From NCBI GenBank assembly GCA_046351215.1, contig JAXLYX010000016.1, forward strand, positions 1 to 64,000: a DNA stretch of 64,000 nucleotides. Direction: 5' to 3'. Source of the stretch: JAXLYX01 sp046351215 (GTDB lineage: Bacteria > Myxococcota_A > Polyangia > Polyangiales > Houyiibacteriaceae). A program made the translations under genes and the position numbers. Shown here piece by piece: positions 1 to 9,196 of this stretch (its first letter is position 1; every line of letters begins with the position of its first letter). The notes under the pieces are model-generated. The model made no database searches and was not told where the DNA came from. It saw nothing but the letters and a program-made list of their open reading frames with translations.

Positions 1-548
1 AGCTCCTCGGGCGAGAGGCGTGCCTCGACGAAGGTCGTGCTGTCGCGGAAGGGCCGGAGCACGAGGTTGGACGAGATCGTCAGGAACCAGACCAGGGGAC
101 GCGCGAGGAAGGAGAGCGCGAGCAGGGGGCGGGCCGAAAAGAGGCTGATCGTCTCGCTCGAGCGGAGGGCGAGCGACTTCGGCACGAGCTCGCCGAGGAC
201 GATCGAGAGGTAGGAGATCAGCGCGACGACGAGCGCGAGGGCCAGGTTCTGGGCCCAACGACCGAAGCCGAACGCGACGAGCGCCTCCGTGAGCGGCGCC
301 TCGAGCGTGGCACCGCCGAAGGCGCCGGCGGTGGCCCCGACGACGGTGATGCCGATCTGCACGGTGGCGAGGAAGCGCTCGGGGTCGTGACGCAGCCTCA
401 GCACCGCCTCCGCCCCGGAGCTCCCCTCGTCGGCGAGCTCGGCGAGGCGGGTCTTGCGGACGGAGAGCACGGCGATCTCGGCGGCCGAGAAGAAGCCGTT
501 CAGCAGGGTCAGGCCCAGGATGACCGAGAGCTCGAATGCGAAGTCCAA
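1..548 (-). CDS. CNNM-domain hemolysin/CorC-type transporter, C-terminus cut by window edge
   Basis: Reading from about 548 leftward gives an integral membrane protein whose N-terminus looks like a CNNM transmembrane domain: an early helix with LLNGFFSAAEIAVLS, then VQIGITVVGATAGAFGG, LVVALISYLSIVLGELVPKS and an ARPL segment. These are hallmark stretches of the HlyC/CorC family, whose members are linked to Mg2+/Co2+ efflux in the inner membrane; CBS and CorC_HlyC domains normally follow and would lie outside this window. The start is uncertain: the only early start-like codon in frame is a TTG at 548, with no clear ribosome site. Divergent from aguA, about 100 bp apart. Family assignment is confident; substrate is not known. 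Confidence 0.85.
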   Translation of the reverse strand, partial: MDFAFELSVILGLTLLNGFFSAAEIAVLSVRKTRLAELADEGSSGAEAVLRLRHDPERFLATVQIGITVVGATAGAFGGATLEAPLTEALVAFGFGRWAQNLALALVVALISYLSIVLGELVPKSLALRSSETISLFSARPLLALSFLARPLVWFLTISSNLVLRPFRDSTTFVEARLSPEE

Positions 549-634
549 GGGGGGGCGCCTCGGCCCCGACTGTACGCTGCTTCGGCCGAGGCGAAAGTCG
601 CGCGCGTCGATTGGATCCCCGGGCCCCCGCCCAC

Positions 635-640
635 TAAGCT
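635..640 (+). promoter_or_regulatory. -10-like TAAGCT of aguA, 8 nt before ATG
   Basis: A TANNNT hexamer lies 8 nt before the aguA start and no Shine-Dalgarno sequence is visible. If this is the -10 box, transcription would begin about 2 nt before the ATG. No good -35 was recognised. Confidence 0.4.
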
Positions 641-648
641 CGGCGCCC

Positions 649-1685
649 ATGACGACCCCGACGCCTCGCGCACGCGGCCTCCGCATGCCCGCCGAGTGGG
701 CCCCCCATCGGGCGGCCTGGCTCGCCTTCCCCTACATCGCCGAGGAGTGGAGCGGCCTGCTCGAAGAGGCGCAGGAGGAGCACGCGGGGCTCTGCCGTGC
801 GATCGCCGAGGAGGGCGGCGAGGACGTCGAGCTCCTCGTGCGCGACGCGGAGGTCGAGGCCCGGGCGCGGAAGCTCGTCGGCCACGTGCCCAACGTCCGC
901 TACCACCGGATGGAGTACGGCGACGGCTGGACGCGCGACACCGCGCCGATCGTCCTCGCCGATGGCGAGGGCCAGCTCGCGACCGTCCGCTTCGTCTTCA
1001 ACGGCTGGGGCGGCAAGTACGTGATGCCGGGCGACGACCAGGTCGCGCACCAGGTCGCGCGGGCGATGGGCTACGAGGAATTCGTCCGGCGCGAGGTGCT
1101 CGAGGGCGGCGCGATCGACGTCGACGGCGAGGGCACGCTGCTCACCACGGAGTCCTGCCTCTTCGAGCCGAACCGCAATCCCGCGATGGATCGGGAGGCG
1201 CTCGACCGGCTCCTCGCGGACTGCTTCGGCGTCTCGAGGATCGTCTGGCTGAAGCGCGGCCTGCTCAACGATCACACGGACGGCCACATCGACACGCTCG
1301 CGCGCTTCGTCGCGCCCGGGAAGGTCGTCTGCATGCAGGCACGCTCGAGCGACGATCCGAACGCCGAGGTGATGGACGAGCTCGCGAACGACCTCGCGGC
1401 CGCGACCGACGCGAAGGGCCGCAAGCTCGAGGTGATCCGCATCCCCTCGGCCGGCGTGCTCCTCGACGAGAGCGGCGACGTGATGCCCGCGAGCTACTGC
1501 AACTTCTACATCGCGAACCAGGCCGTGATCGTGCCGACCTACGGCAGCCGCTTCGACGACGACGCCGTCGCCGAGCTCGCGCGCTGCTTCCCGGGCCGCC
1601 GCGTGATCGGCCGGCCCTCGCGGGCGATCCTCCGCGGCGGAGGCTCGTTCCATTGCATGACGCAGCAGGAGCCGGAGGCCGGACG

Positions 1686-1689
<4 letters not shown>
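649..1689 (+). CDS. aguA: Agmatine deiminase
   Basis: Hydrolyses agmatine to N-carbamoylputrescine plus ammonia, first step of the arginine-decarboxylase route to putrescine; cytosolic. The 346-aa protein has the agmatine deiminase (guanidine-modifying enzyme) signatures: MPAEWAPHRAAWLAFP near the N-terminus, GDGWTRDTAP around 91-100, LNDHTDGHID around 206-215 with the catalytic His, and a C-terminal GGGSFHCMTQQ with the nucleophilic Cys near 336. The ATG at 649 is chosen because homologous sequence begins just after it; upstream codons in frame overlap the divergent CNNM gene. The stop overlaps the start of aguB by four bases (ATGA), so the two are translationally coupled and form a pathway pair. 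Confidence 0.95.
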
Positions 1690-2561
<872 letters not shown>

Positions 2562-2608
2562 CGACGGACCTACGACGTAAGGTCGAGTCCGCGGCGACGG
2601 GACCGGGG

Positions 2609-2614
2609 TAGAGT
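2609..2614 (+). promoter_or_regulatory. -10-like TAGAGT of the P450 gene, 7 nt before ATG
   Basis: TAGAGT sits 7 nt upstream of the ATG at 2622, in a spot where a ribosome site would otherwise be. It would place the transcription start one base before the start codon. Confidence 0.4.
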
Positions 2615-2621
2615 GCGCCCC

Positions 2622-3989
2622 ATGGAAACCACGACGTCGTCGCCCACGACGTCCGCCCGTCGCGCACCGCGCGTGCCGGGCGGCGTGCCCTTCTTCGGCC
2701 ATGCGATCGCGTTCGGGCGCGATCCCGACGCGTACCTCGCCTCGTGCCGGGAACGCCACGGCGACGTCTTCGAGCTCCGCTTCCCCGACGGATGGCGGAC
2801 GTTCCTGCTCGAGCCGCGCGACTACCAGACGGTGCTCTCGCACAAGGCGCTGCGCCTCGACGACTTCGCCGTCGAGTTCGGCGTGAAGGTCTTCGGCTAC
2901 GGGCGCGAGGCGGCCGACGAGCTCGGCAACCACGAGATGAGCCGCATGGTGCTCCGCCACCTCTCGGGCGACGCGCTCGAGGCGGCGAGCCTCCACATGC
3001 AGCGCCTCTTGCGCGAGCGGATCGCGCGCGAGGTCGACACGCGGCCCCGCGAGGTGGCGCTCCTCTCCTTCGTCACGCGGCAGGTCTTCGCGGCCGGCAC
3101 GGACGCCGTCTTCGGCGACGGGACGTTCGACGAGGGGCTCTACGAGGCCTACCAGCGCATCGATCGCGCGCTGCCCGCGCTCTACCTCGGCATCCCCAGC
3201 GTGCTCCTGCCCCGCGTGTCGAAGGCGCAGAAGACCGCCCTGCGGACTCTCTCCGTGCTGCGTCCCGATCCCTCGCCGCTCGTCGCCGAGCGTCGCGCGC
3301 TCTACGCGGCCCACCACGTCGGCGTCGAGGAGAGCGGCCGGATGGACACCTCCCTGCTCTGGGCCGCGCAGGCGAACACCGTCGCGACCGCGTTCTGGGT
3401 CGTCTTCCACGTGCTCCGCGACGAGCGGGCGCGCGAGGCCGTGCGCGGCGAGCTCGAGGCGGTGATCGCCGACGTCGGCGACGGCCCTTTCGACCGGCAC
3501 GCGCTCAAGCGGATGGTCGCGCTCGACTCGACGATCGACGAGGTCTTCCGCGTCGCGTCCTCCGCCTTCATCCCGCGGCGCGCCTCCGAGCCGATCGTGC
3601 TCCCCCTCGTCTCCGGCCCGCTCGCGGTCGAGAAGGGCGAGACGCTGAATCTGTACCCGCGCGCGATGCAGATGGATCCGGAGATCTTCGATTCGCCCGA
3701 GGAATTCCGCTTCGATCGCTTCCTCACGAAGGACGGCTCGCCGGCCCGCTTCGAGAAGCGCGGCCAGAAGCTCGCGTTCCCCCTCCTGCCCTTCGGCGCC
3801 GGCCCGAGCATGTGCCCCGGTCGGCACTTCGCCCGGAACGAGATGAAGCTCGTCGTCGCGACGCTGCTCGCGGGCTACGAGCTCGAGCTGCTCGATCGCC
3901 AGGTGCCTGCCTTCGACCTGAACCGGATCGGATTCGGCACCACGCCGCCCGCGCGCGACGTGCGAGTCCGCCTCCGGAAGCGCGGCTGA
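2622..3989 (+). CDS. Cytochrome P450, CYP7/CYP8-like
   Basis: A 455-aa haem-thiolate monooxygenase. The haem loop FGAGPSMCPG (about 391-400) supplies the axial Cys398, and the ExxR pair is EVFR (307-310). The I-helix is unusual for a bacterial P450: instead of the common A/G-G-x-D/E-T it reads AAQANTVATAFW (248-259), matching my recollection of the animal CYP7/CYP8/CYP39 group (QANTxPATFW). The stretch around 307-325, ending IPRRA after SSAF, also resembles that group. CYP7/8 enzymes hydroxylate sterols or isomerise prostanoid endoperoxides, so a sterol or oxylipin substrate is possible but is inference only. No hydrophobic anchor is seen; the N-terminus is short and basic. No redox partner gene adjoins it. 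ATG 2622 preferred over GTG 2613. Confidence 0.88.
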   Translation: METTTSSPTTSARRAPRVPGGVPFFGHAIAFGRDPDAYLASCRERHGDVFELRFPDGWRTFLLEPRDYQTVLSHKALRLDDFAVEFGVKVFGYGREAADELGNHEMSRMVLRHLSGDALEAASLHMQRLLRERIAREVDTRPREVALLSFVTRQVFAAGTDAVFGDGTFDEGLYEAYQRIDRALPALYLGIPSVLLPRVSKAQKTALRTLSVLRPDPSPLVAERRALYAAHHVGVEESGRMDTSLLWAAQANTVATAFWVVFHVLRDERAREAVRGELEAVIADVGDGPFDRHALKRMVALDSTIDEVFRVASSAFIPRRASEPIVLPLVSGPLAVEKGETLNLYPRAMQMDPEIFDSPEEFRFDRFLTKDGSPARFEKRGQKLAFPLLPFGAGPSMCPGRHFARNEMKLVVATLLAGYELELLDRQVPAFDLNRIGFGTTPPARDVRVRLRKRG

Positions 3990-4019
3990 CGCCCATCGGC
4001 GGGACGTCGCTCGCCCGCC

Positions 4020-4505
4020 CTAGCGCCGGAGGTCGTGCGGTCGGGCTCCGAGCAGCTCGTCGACGTGGCGCGGTCGCGTGCGGGCCAGCTGCTCGAGGGC
4101 GGGAGGGAAGTCGACGCCGGCCGAGCGCAGTCGCGCGATCGCGAGGTCGAAGGCCTCGCCGAACGTGGCGACGACCACCTGCTCGTTGGGCGGAGGAAAC
4201 AGCCAATTCATGGCGGTCATCGCGCCACGCGCGATCGGGGAGTCGACGACCGTCGCGTGGAAGACGTTGTAGCGGGCGATGAGCTCGATCACCGAGTGCT
4301 GCCACTGCGCGAGGCGCCGCCGCTCCGCGCTTCCTGGCAGCTTCGTCGACGCCGTCGTGACGACGATGGAGGCGAAGCGCGCACGACGCTCGAACGTCTT
4401 CTCGAGCTCCCGCTCGTAGACTTCGATGTCGGCGAGGGTGATGGCGGCCGGCACCCGGGTGACGACGAGGGGGAAGAACTCGGTGGTGCGCTCGATCCGG
4501 CTCAT
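4020..4505 (-). CDS. Unknown 161-aa protein, possibly STAS/SpoIIAA-like fold
   Basis: Family not recognised. Alternating hydrophobic strands (FFPLVVTRVPAAIT, FASIVVTTAST) and helices, then VFHATVVDSPIARGAMTAMNW and a C-terminal EQVVVATFGEAFDLAIARL, give a small alpha/beta layout like STAS or SpoIIAA-like proteins, in which a strand-helix-strand core ends with an 'AFDxAxxRL' helix. It is codirectional with and 16 bp downstream of the next small gene (4522-4929), which has a similar layout, so the two are probably one transcript. No signal peptide or membrane segment. Convergent with the P450 gene. The fold call is a guess from pattern alone. Confidence 0.6.
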   Translation of the reverse strand: MSRIERTTEFFPLVVTRVPAAITLADIEVYERELEKTFERRARFASIVVTTASTKLPGSAERRRLAQWQHSVIELIARYNVFHATVVDSPIARGAMTAMNWLFPPPNEQVVVATFGEAFDLAIARLRSAGVDFPPALEQLARTRPRHVDELLGARPHDLRR

Positions 4506-4521
4506 CCCTCGGCTCCGTCCC

Positions 4522-4929
4522 TCAGACCCTCTGCGAGTCGACGAGCTTCAGCGCCCGCACGGCCGCGAGGGCGAGCTCGCGCGTCTCGTAGAGGTTCGAG
4601 CGCATGCCCTCTTTCTGGTGCTTCCGGGCCTCGGCCTGGATGTGGGCACGGACGACGGGATCGTTGGCGGCGTAGCGGACCACGCCCTTCACGCTCTTCT
4701 GCCAGGCGAGGGTGCGCCGGGTGTAGTGCTCGACGATCTCGGGGCTCCCGACGCCCACGTCCTTCCAACAGATGATCGCGTAGCGGTCCGGATGCCGAGC
4801 GCTGACGGCCTCGAGGGCGTCGAAGACCCCGTCGACCGTCTCGATGGACTCGGCTTTGATACCCGTCCCGTCGACCCAGATCACGTCTTCGACGGGGTCG
4901 TAGCGGACGATGTGCTCGAACGACGGCAT
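4522..4929 (-). CDS. Unknown 135-aa protein, possibly STAS/SpoIIAA-like fold
   Basis: Family not recognised. It begins with short beta segments (HIVRYDPVEDVIWVDGTG), continues with YAIICWKDVGVGSPEIVEHYTRR, and ends with GMRSNLYETRELALAAVRAL, a strand plus amphipathic helix. The order of elements parallels the neighbours at 4020-4505 and 5085-5528. Predicted soluble and cytosolic. First gene of a likely two-gene minus-strand unit; ATG at 4929. Coding status is supported by the sustained frame with strong GC3 bias and by the conserved-looking ending, but no function can be stated. Confidence 0.6.
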   Translation of the reverse strand: MPSFEHIVRYDPVEDVIWVDGTGIKAESIETVDGVFDALEAVSARHPDRYAIICWKDVGVGSPEIVEHYTRRTLAWQKSVKGVVRYAANDPVVRAHIQAEARKHQKEGMRSNLYETRELALAAVRALKLVDSQRV

Positions 4930-4978
4930 GCCTGCGTAGGAAACCCGATTCCGGGGCCGGCTGGCAATGCGGGACCGA

Positions 4979-4998
4979 CCGGACGGTCGCTCGTCCGG
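4979..4998. other. Inverted repeat between divergent small genes
   Basis: CCGGAC (4979-4984) and GTCCGG (4993-4998) form a perfect 6-bp inverted repeat with an 8-nt spacer between the divergent genes at 4929 and 5085. It could be an operator or a hairpin in a leader; no direct evidence for either. Confidence 0.3.
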
Positions 4999-5072
4999 CC
5001 TTCGGGGCCCCCGGCGGCCGTCCGCGTCCCTTCGGGGCGGTATCGGCTGGATCCGGAAGGGGGGGTCGGGTC

Positions 5073-5078
5073 TATCCT
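5073..5078 (+). promoter_or_regulatory. -10-like TATCCT before the gene at 5085
   Basis: TATCCT lies 6 nt before the GTG at 5085 and 9 nt before the ATG at 5088; no Shine-Dalgarno sequence precedes either. Confidence 0.35.
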
Positions 5079-5084
5079 CGCCGG

Positions 5085-5528
5085 GTGATGCTGCTCCAGG
5101 AACGCGCGCTCGACCCGGAGGTCCTCGAGACCTCCCGGGGGACGATCCGTCTCTGGGCGCTCGGACCCACGATCTACGTGATCGCGATGCGGGGCTCGAT
5201 GGAGCGGCCGCACTCGGACCTCGTGATGCGCTATGGCGAACGACGGTGGCAGGCCGCCGGGGGCCGGAAGCTCCACATGTTCCACGATTGGCTCGAGATG
5301 GGCGGCTACGAATCGCAATGCCGCCGCGACCTCACCGACTGGCTCCTCCACCGACGCGATCGCTACGCCGAGGTCCACCTCGCCGTGCGCTCGAAGCTCG
5401 TCGCGATGGGCGTGAACGCAGCGAACGTGGTGCTCGGCGGGGCCCTCCGGATCCACACGGATCGGGATTCGCTCGAGCGTGCCCTCCTCAAGGCCGTGGC
5501 GAGCGAGCCGAGGACCGAGACGGACTGA
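5085..5528 (+). CDS. Unknown 147-aa protein, possibly SpoIIAA-like fold
   Basis: Not recognised as a named family. It opens with strands (TIRLWALGPTIYVIAMRGSM), has a middle helix rich in Arg/Asp (DWLLHRRDRYAEVHLAVRSK), and ends GVNAANVVLGGALRIHTDRD followed by a terminal helix. This 'helix-VHxxVRSK-MGVN-ANxxLGGxLRIHTDR' layout is one I associate with small SpoIIAA/STAS-like proteins in myxobacteria, but that is unverified. GTG 5085 or ATG 5088 could start it. Its 3' end overlaps the convergent NUDIX gene by about 41 bp. The neighbouring minus-strand genes 4020-4929 have a similar build, so this may be a local family expansion. Confidence 0.6.
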   Translation: MMLLQERALDPEVLETSRGTIRLWALGPTIYVIAMRGSMERPHSDLVMRYGERRWQAAGGRKLHMFHDWLEMGGYESQCRRDLTDWLLHRRDRYAEVHLAVRSKLVAMGVNAANVVLGGALRIHTDRDSLERALLKAVASEPRTETD

Positions 5529-6114
5529 GGTCGAGCGCTCCGCGAGCGATCCGGGCTTCGAGCTCCGCGACCATCGAGGCCGTCAGGCCCCAGAGCGTGT
5601 GCTCGCCGAGCGCGCGTCCGTCGAACGAGAGAGGGAGGCGGCCGAGCTGCCGCACGACCTTCCTCGGCTCCGCCGCGCGCAGCTCCGCGAGCGTGGGCTC
5701 GTAGACGGCCGCGACCTCGCGGGGATCGGGCGTCGGCGCGAAGGGCCCCGTCGCGACGAAGACCACGGGCCGCACGCGCATCGGCCGGCTCGCGCCCGGC
5801 GCGAGGGTGAAGCGGTCCGAGAGGAAGCCGAAGCTCTCTCGGAGGGAGATCCCCACCTCCTCGAAGGCCTCGCGCCGCGCGGTCGCGACGCCGCTCGAAT
5901 CGTCGGCCGAGGCGAGCCCACCGGGGAACGCGATGTCGCCGGCCCAGCGATCGCCCTTCTTCACGGGTCGGCCGATGAGCACGAGGGCGAGGTCGTCTCC
6001 GCGCGGGACGAGGACCACGGCGACGGCCGCGCGCACGAAGCCCGGGAAGCGCGGGATCCGGAACGGGGGATGGCGCTCGAGATCGCGACGCAGCGCTTCG
6101 AGAGGGGCGTTCAC
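5488..6114 (-). CDS. NUDIX hydrolase, CoA pyrophosphatase-like
   Basis: A 208-aa NUDIX protein. The core motif follows FPGGLASAD and continues RREAFEEVGI, the metal-binding REUxEExGU part, with Asp in place of the usual first Glu seven residues after the Gly. The N-terminal AAVAVVLVPRGDDLALVLIGRP and the presence of DRFTLAPGASRPMRVRPVVFV suggest the CoA/ADP-ribose pyrophosphatase subgroup (NudL-like), which cleaves CoA and its esters to 3',5'-ADP and phosphopantetheines. The start is a GTG at 6114, overlapping the stop of the upstream membrane protein gene by four bases (GTGA), so it is translationally coupled to it. Substrate is inferred only. Confidence 0.85.
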   Translation of the reverse strand: MNAPLEALRRDLERHPPFRIPRFPGFVRAAVAVVLVPRGDDLALVLIGRPVKKGDRWAGDIAFPGGLASADDSSGVATARREAFEEVGISLRESFGFLSDRFTLAPGASRPMRVRPVVFVATGPFAPTPDPREVAAVYEPTLAELRAAEPRKVVRQLGRLPLSFDGRALGEHTLWGLTASMVAELEARIARGALDLSPSRSSARSPRP

Positions 6115-7877
6115 CTGCGCACCTCGACGGGCACGGACATCGGATCCGCCGGCTCGGGGCGGGCGCCGCTCGAGCGCAACGCGCCGACACGGATCGTGGA
6201 AGGGAGGCGCTCGGTCCACGCATGGAAGGAGGCGACGACGTCCCCGTCGCGCAGCTGCGCCGGCGAGACGAGCCCGTCGAAGAGGAGATCGACGCGCGTC
6301 GGTCGCTCGCCCTCGCCGAGGCGGATCGCGAGATCGGTCGGGCACGAGCCGTGGGCGCGGAAGCGGAAGACGATCGCGCCGGGACGCGCCTCCGCGTCGA
6401 GCACGGAGAGACAGGCGGCGATCCTCACGCCCACGCCCGGAGGCGGGCTTGCCGCGATCGCGCGGATGCGCGCCTCGTGCGAGACGCTCGCCCTGCGGAA
6501 GAGGACGAAACGGCCCTGGTGATCGACGAGCGCGAGGTCCTGCCGCGCGAAGAACGAACGGACGAGCGGCTCCTCCGTCGTGCGGAGGAGATCCTCCGTG
6601 TGCGCGAAGCGCTGGCGGTGCTGGAGATCGAGGATCAGGTAGTCGGCGCCCCGATCGGGAGGCGGTGCGCGGAAGAAGAGCGGCCGCTCGGCGACGTGCG
6701 GGAGGAAGGCGTCCGGTGCCTGGATCGACGCGCGCGCGGGCACGTGCGCGAGGAGGCGACGCGCGGCGCTCGCGTCGATGTCCGGGTCCACGAAGCCCGG
6801 CCGCGGACGGAACGGCGAGAACAAGCCCTGCGCGACGAGGCCGGTGACGAGCGCGAGGCCGAGCGCGCGCGGCAGGTGGGGAGCGAGCTTCGGGAGGCGC
6901 GCGCCGATCGTCGAGGCTCCGTCGAACGCGCCCGCGACGAGGAAGGGGATCGCGCAGGTGAGGTAATGCGATTCGATCTTCGTCGTCGTGGAAAAGACCG
7001 ACATCAGCGCGACGCCGAGGATCGGCGAGGCCGCGACGAGCATCCTCGGCGAGAGCAGCGGGAGGAAGAGGAGCGAGGCCGTGATGCGGAAGGGCCAGCT
7101 CGCGCGCATCGGCTCGGCGAGGTGGGCGAGCACCTCGCCGGGATGGAGGATCCACGCGAGCACGACGCGCGGCAGCGAGCTCCCCCAGCGGCCGAAGTGC
7201 AGCTCCATCGAGCCGACGGGCGGCTTGAAGCGCGGGTGCAGCACGACGAGGTAGAAGAGGAAGTACGCGAGCGCGAGCGCGGCCGTCGCGAAGACCGTCT
7301 TGCGCGCCGAGCGATCCGCGAGACCGAAGACGAGCGCCGAGGTCGCGACGACGAGCGCGAGATCCTGACGGCAGGCGAGCACGCCGATGGAGGCGAGCAC
7401 GAACGCGCGGGTCGAGCGGCGATCGATCGCATCGGCCATCCACGCGAGCGGGAGCACGGCGAAGGTGCCCGGATGCGCTTCGTAGGCGAGGACGTGTCCG
7501 ACGTTCGGATGGAGCACGATCGCGAGCGCGCCGAGCCAGCGTCCCACGGGACCGAAGCGACGTTCGCCGACGCGCGCGAGCGGGACGGAGGCGAAGCCGA
7601 CCGCGAGCGCCTGACCGAGGTAGAGCGCCGGCACCGTGCCGATCGCGAGGCCGACGAGGCCGACCGGGAAGAGCACCGGCGAGAGGTGCAGGCCGAGCAC
7701 GGACGTGCCGAGGATCGGATCCCAGAAGTCGAGGCGCACCATGCCCCACGCCATGCGCGCGTAGAAGGCGAGGTCGAACGTGCGGTTCGTGAACGTCGCG
7801 TAGCGGAGGAGGCCCGAGACGCCGAAGAAGAGCGCCACGGCGACCGCGGCGAGGGTGCTCTTCTCGGGGCGACGCAC
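6111..7877 (-). CDS. DUF2079 polytopic membrane protein
   Basis: A 588-aa inner-membrane protein with roughly ten hydrophobic helices in the first two thirds and a soluble C-terminal part. DUF2079 landmarks are visible: FDLAFYARMAWG, GLHLSPVLFPV, ALAIVLHPNVGHVLAYEAHPGTFAVLPLAW and ACRQDLALVVA. The family resembles GT-C glycosyltransferase-like membrane proteins, but its reaction is unknown. The GTG start at 7877 has TAGCGT 6 nt upstream and no ribosome site, a likely leaderless start. Divergent from thiE, coupled to the NUDIX gene by a 4-base overlap. The soluble tail (from about residue 400) has ADYLILDLQHRQRF, typical of this family. Confidence 0.85.
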   Translation of the reverse strand: MRRPEKSTLAAVAVALFFGVSGLLRYATFTNRTFDLAFYARMAWGMVRLDFWDPILGTSVLGLHLSPVLFPVGLVGLAIGTVPALYLGQALAVGFASVPLARVGERRFGPVGRWLGALAIVLHPNVGHVLAYEAHPGTFAVLPLAWMADAIDRRSTRAFVLASIGVLACRQDLALVVATSALVFGLADRSARKTVFATAALALAYFLFYLVVLHPRFKPPVGSMELHFGRWGSSLPRVVLAWILHPGEVLAHLAEPMRASWPFRITASLLFLPLLSPRMLVAASPILGVALMSVFSTTTKIESHYLTCAIPFLVAGAFDGASTIGARLPKLAPHLPRALGLALVTGLVAQGLFSPFRPRPGFVDPDIDASAARRLLAHVPARASIQAPDAFLPHVAERPLFFRAPPPDRGADYLILDLQHRQRFAHTEDLLRTTEEPLVRSFFARQDLALVDHQGRFVLFRRASVSHEARIRAIAASPPPGVGVRIAACLSVLDAEARPGAIVFRFRAHGSCPTDLAIRLGEGERPTRVDLLFDGLVSPAQLRDGDVVASFHAWTERLPSTIRVGALRSSGARPEPADPMSVPVEVRR

Positions 7878-7883
7878 GGCGCG

Positions 7884-7889
7884 ACGCTA
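7884..7889 (-). promoter_or_regulatory. -10-like TAGCGT of the DUF2079 gene
   Basis: On the minus strand TAGCGT ends 6 nt before the GTG start, putting +1 on the start codon itself. No Shine-Dalgarno sequence is present. Confidence 0.4.
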
Positions 7890-7978
7890 GCGCACGGAGC
7901 TCCGCTCCGCCCGTGGACGGTGCCCGGGCCGGGTCGGCCCCCGTTGACGAGCGCACGGACGGGGGACATCCCTGCACC

Positions 7979-8608
7979 ATGACCAGCTGGACGGGGACCC
8001 GGGGCCTCTACGCGATCGTCGATCCCGAGCACGTCGGAGGACGCGATCCGCTCGAGGTGGCGAGCGCGATCCTACGCGGCGGATGCGCCGTGCTCCAGCT
8101 CCGGGCGAAGCGCCTCGCGGATCGCGAGCTCCTCGGCCTCGCCCGCGCGATGCGCGCGCTCTGCGTGAAGGAGGGCGTCCCCTTCGTCCTGAACGACCGG
8201 GCCGACCTCGCCCGGCTCGTCGAGGCCGACGGGCTGCACCTCGGCCAGGACGATCTCCGGGTCTCCGAGGCTCGGCTCCTCGTCGGCTCGATGCCGATCG
8301 GGATCTCGACCCACGACCTCGCGCAGGCCGAGGCCGCCGTGCGCGACGGAGCCGACCTGATCGGCTTCGGCCCCGTCTTCCCGACGGCGACGAAGGAGAA
8401 CCCCGATCCGGTGGTCGGCCTCGAGCGCCTCGCCGAGGTGACGCGCCGCGTTCCGGTGCCGGTCGTCGCGATCGGGGGAATCACGGCGGATCACCTCGAT
8501 TCGCTCCGCACCGCGGGCGCCGCCTTCGTCGCGGCGATCTCCGCCGTCGCCGGCGCGCCGGATCCCGAAGCCGCGGCGCGCCGGTTCCACGAGGGATTCC
8601 GCGCGTGA
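7979..8608 (+). CDS. thiE: Thiamine-phosphate synthase
   Basis: Joins HMP-pyrophosphate and thiazole phosphate to give thiamine phosphate; cytosolic TIM barrel. The 209-aa protein shows the family's ordered motifs: GLYAIVDPE, CAVLQLRAKRLADRELL with the QLR-K phosphate contact, PFVLNDRADLARLVEADGLHLGQDD, GISTHDLAQAEAAVRDGADLIGFGPVFPTATKE, and VVAIGGI near the C-terminus. ATG 7979 begins the homologous region. No TPP riboswitch is visible in the 100 bp upstream, which is shared with the divergent DUF2079 gene. The stop overlaps the GTG start of the next gene (GTGA). Confidence 0.95.
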   Translation: MTSWTGTRGLYAIVDPEHVGGRDPLEVASAILRGGCAVLQLRAKRLADRELLGLARAMRALCVKEGVPFVLNDRADLARLVEADGLHLGQDDLRVSEARLLVGSMPIGISTHDLAQAEAAVRDGADLIGFGPVFPTATKENPDPVVGLERLAEVTRRVPVPVVAIGGITADHLDSLRTAGAAFVAAISAVAGAPDPEAAARRFHEGFRA

Positions 8609-9162
8609 TCGTCGAGCTCGCCCTCGTCACCGCCGGCCTCGCCGTGGGCGCGGGGATCGCGCGCGCGCTCCGGAAGAAGCCGACCGCGCGGCCGGAGCCC
8701 TCCGCCGCGGGTCCCCGACGGCTCCGGCTCGGTGACGTGCTCGTCCATCCCGACGGCGACCTCTGGATCCAGGGGCGCATGACCCTGCGCGAAGGCCCCG
8801 AGAGTCTCACGTTGCTACGTACCCAGGGAGCCCCTCATGCCGACTGGTTGCTCGAGCCCCGTCCCGACGAGCTCCACGTGCTCGTCCCGACCGTGGGCGT
8901 GCCTCCGGGGCGCGTGCCGAGCGAGCTGCGGCGAGGCCCCCTCATCGCACGGTTGATCCGTCGCGGACCGGTCGCCGTGGAGACCGAAGGCGAGGGTCTC
9001 CCGCCGACGACTCCGAAGGCCGAGCTCGTCGTGCTCGGCTGCCCGAACGGCGATCGGATCCTCGTGCTCGACTTCGCCGACGGGAGCCGGCTCGCGCTCG
9101 AAGGGAGGCCGCTCGATCGCGGTCTCGTCGACGTCCTTCCGGGCGGCGACGCGAAGCCCTGA
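8605..9162 (+). CDS. Unknown membrane-anchored 185-aa protein, possibly DUF4178-like
   Basis: Starts with one hydrophobic segment (VELALVTAGLAVGAGIARAL, then a basic RKK stop), so probably a bitopic inner-membrane protein with most of it on one side. The soluble part contains LRLGDVLVHPDGDLWIQGRMTLREG and WLLEPRPDELHVLVP, which recalls DUF4178 (GDxxxxxGxxxxVxGxxxL..W.E..L), but the match is loose. The GTG start overlaps the thiE stop by four bases, so it is co-translated with thiE; a role in thiamine metabolism does not follow from this. Convergent with the Fic gene. Confidence 0.7.
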   Translation: MIVELALVTAGLAVGAGIARALRKKPTARPEPSAAGPRRLRLGDVLVHPDGDLWIQGRMTLREGPESLTLLRTQGAPHADWLLEPRPDELHVLVPTVGVPPGRVPSELRRGPLIARLIRRGPVAVETEGEGLPPTTPKAELVVLGCPNGDRILVLDFADGSRLALEGRPLDRGLVDVLPGGDAKP

Positions 9163-9196
9163 TCGAGACCCCGGGAGCGCCGAGGCCCACGGCCCT

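Noticed and set aside
7878..7978. TPP riboswitch upstream of thiE
   Set aside because: The conserved CTGAGA and ACCTGAT-type elements are absent, and the intergenic region is too short and shared with a divergent promoter.
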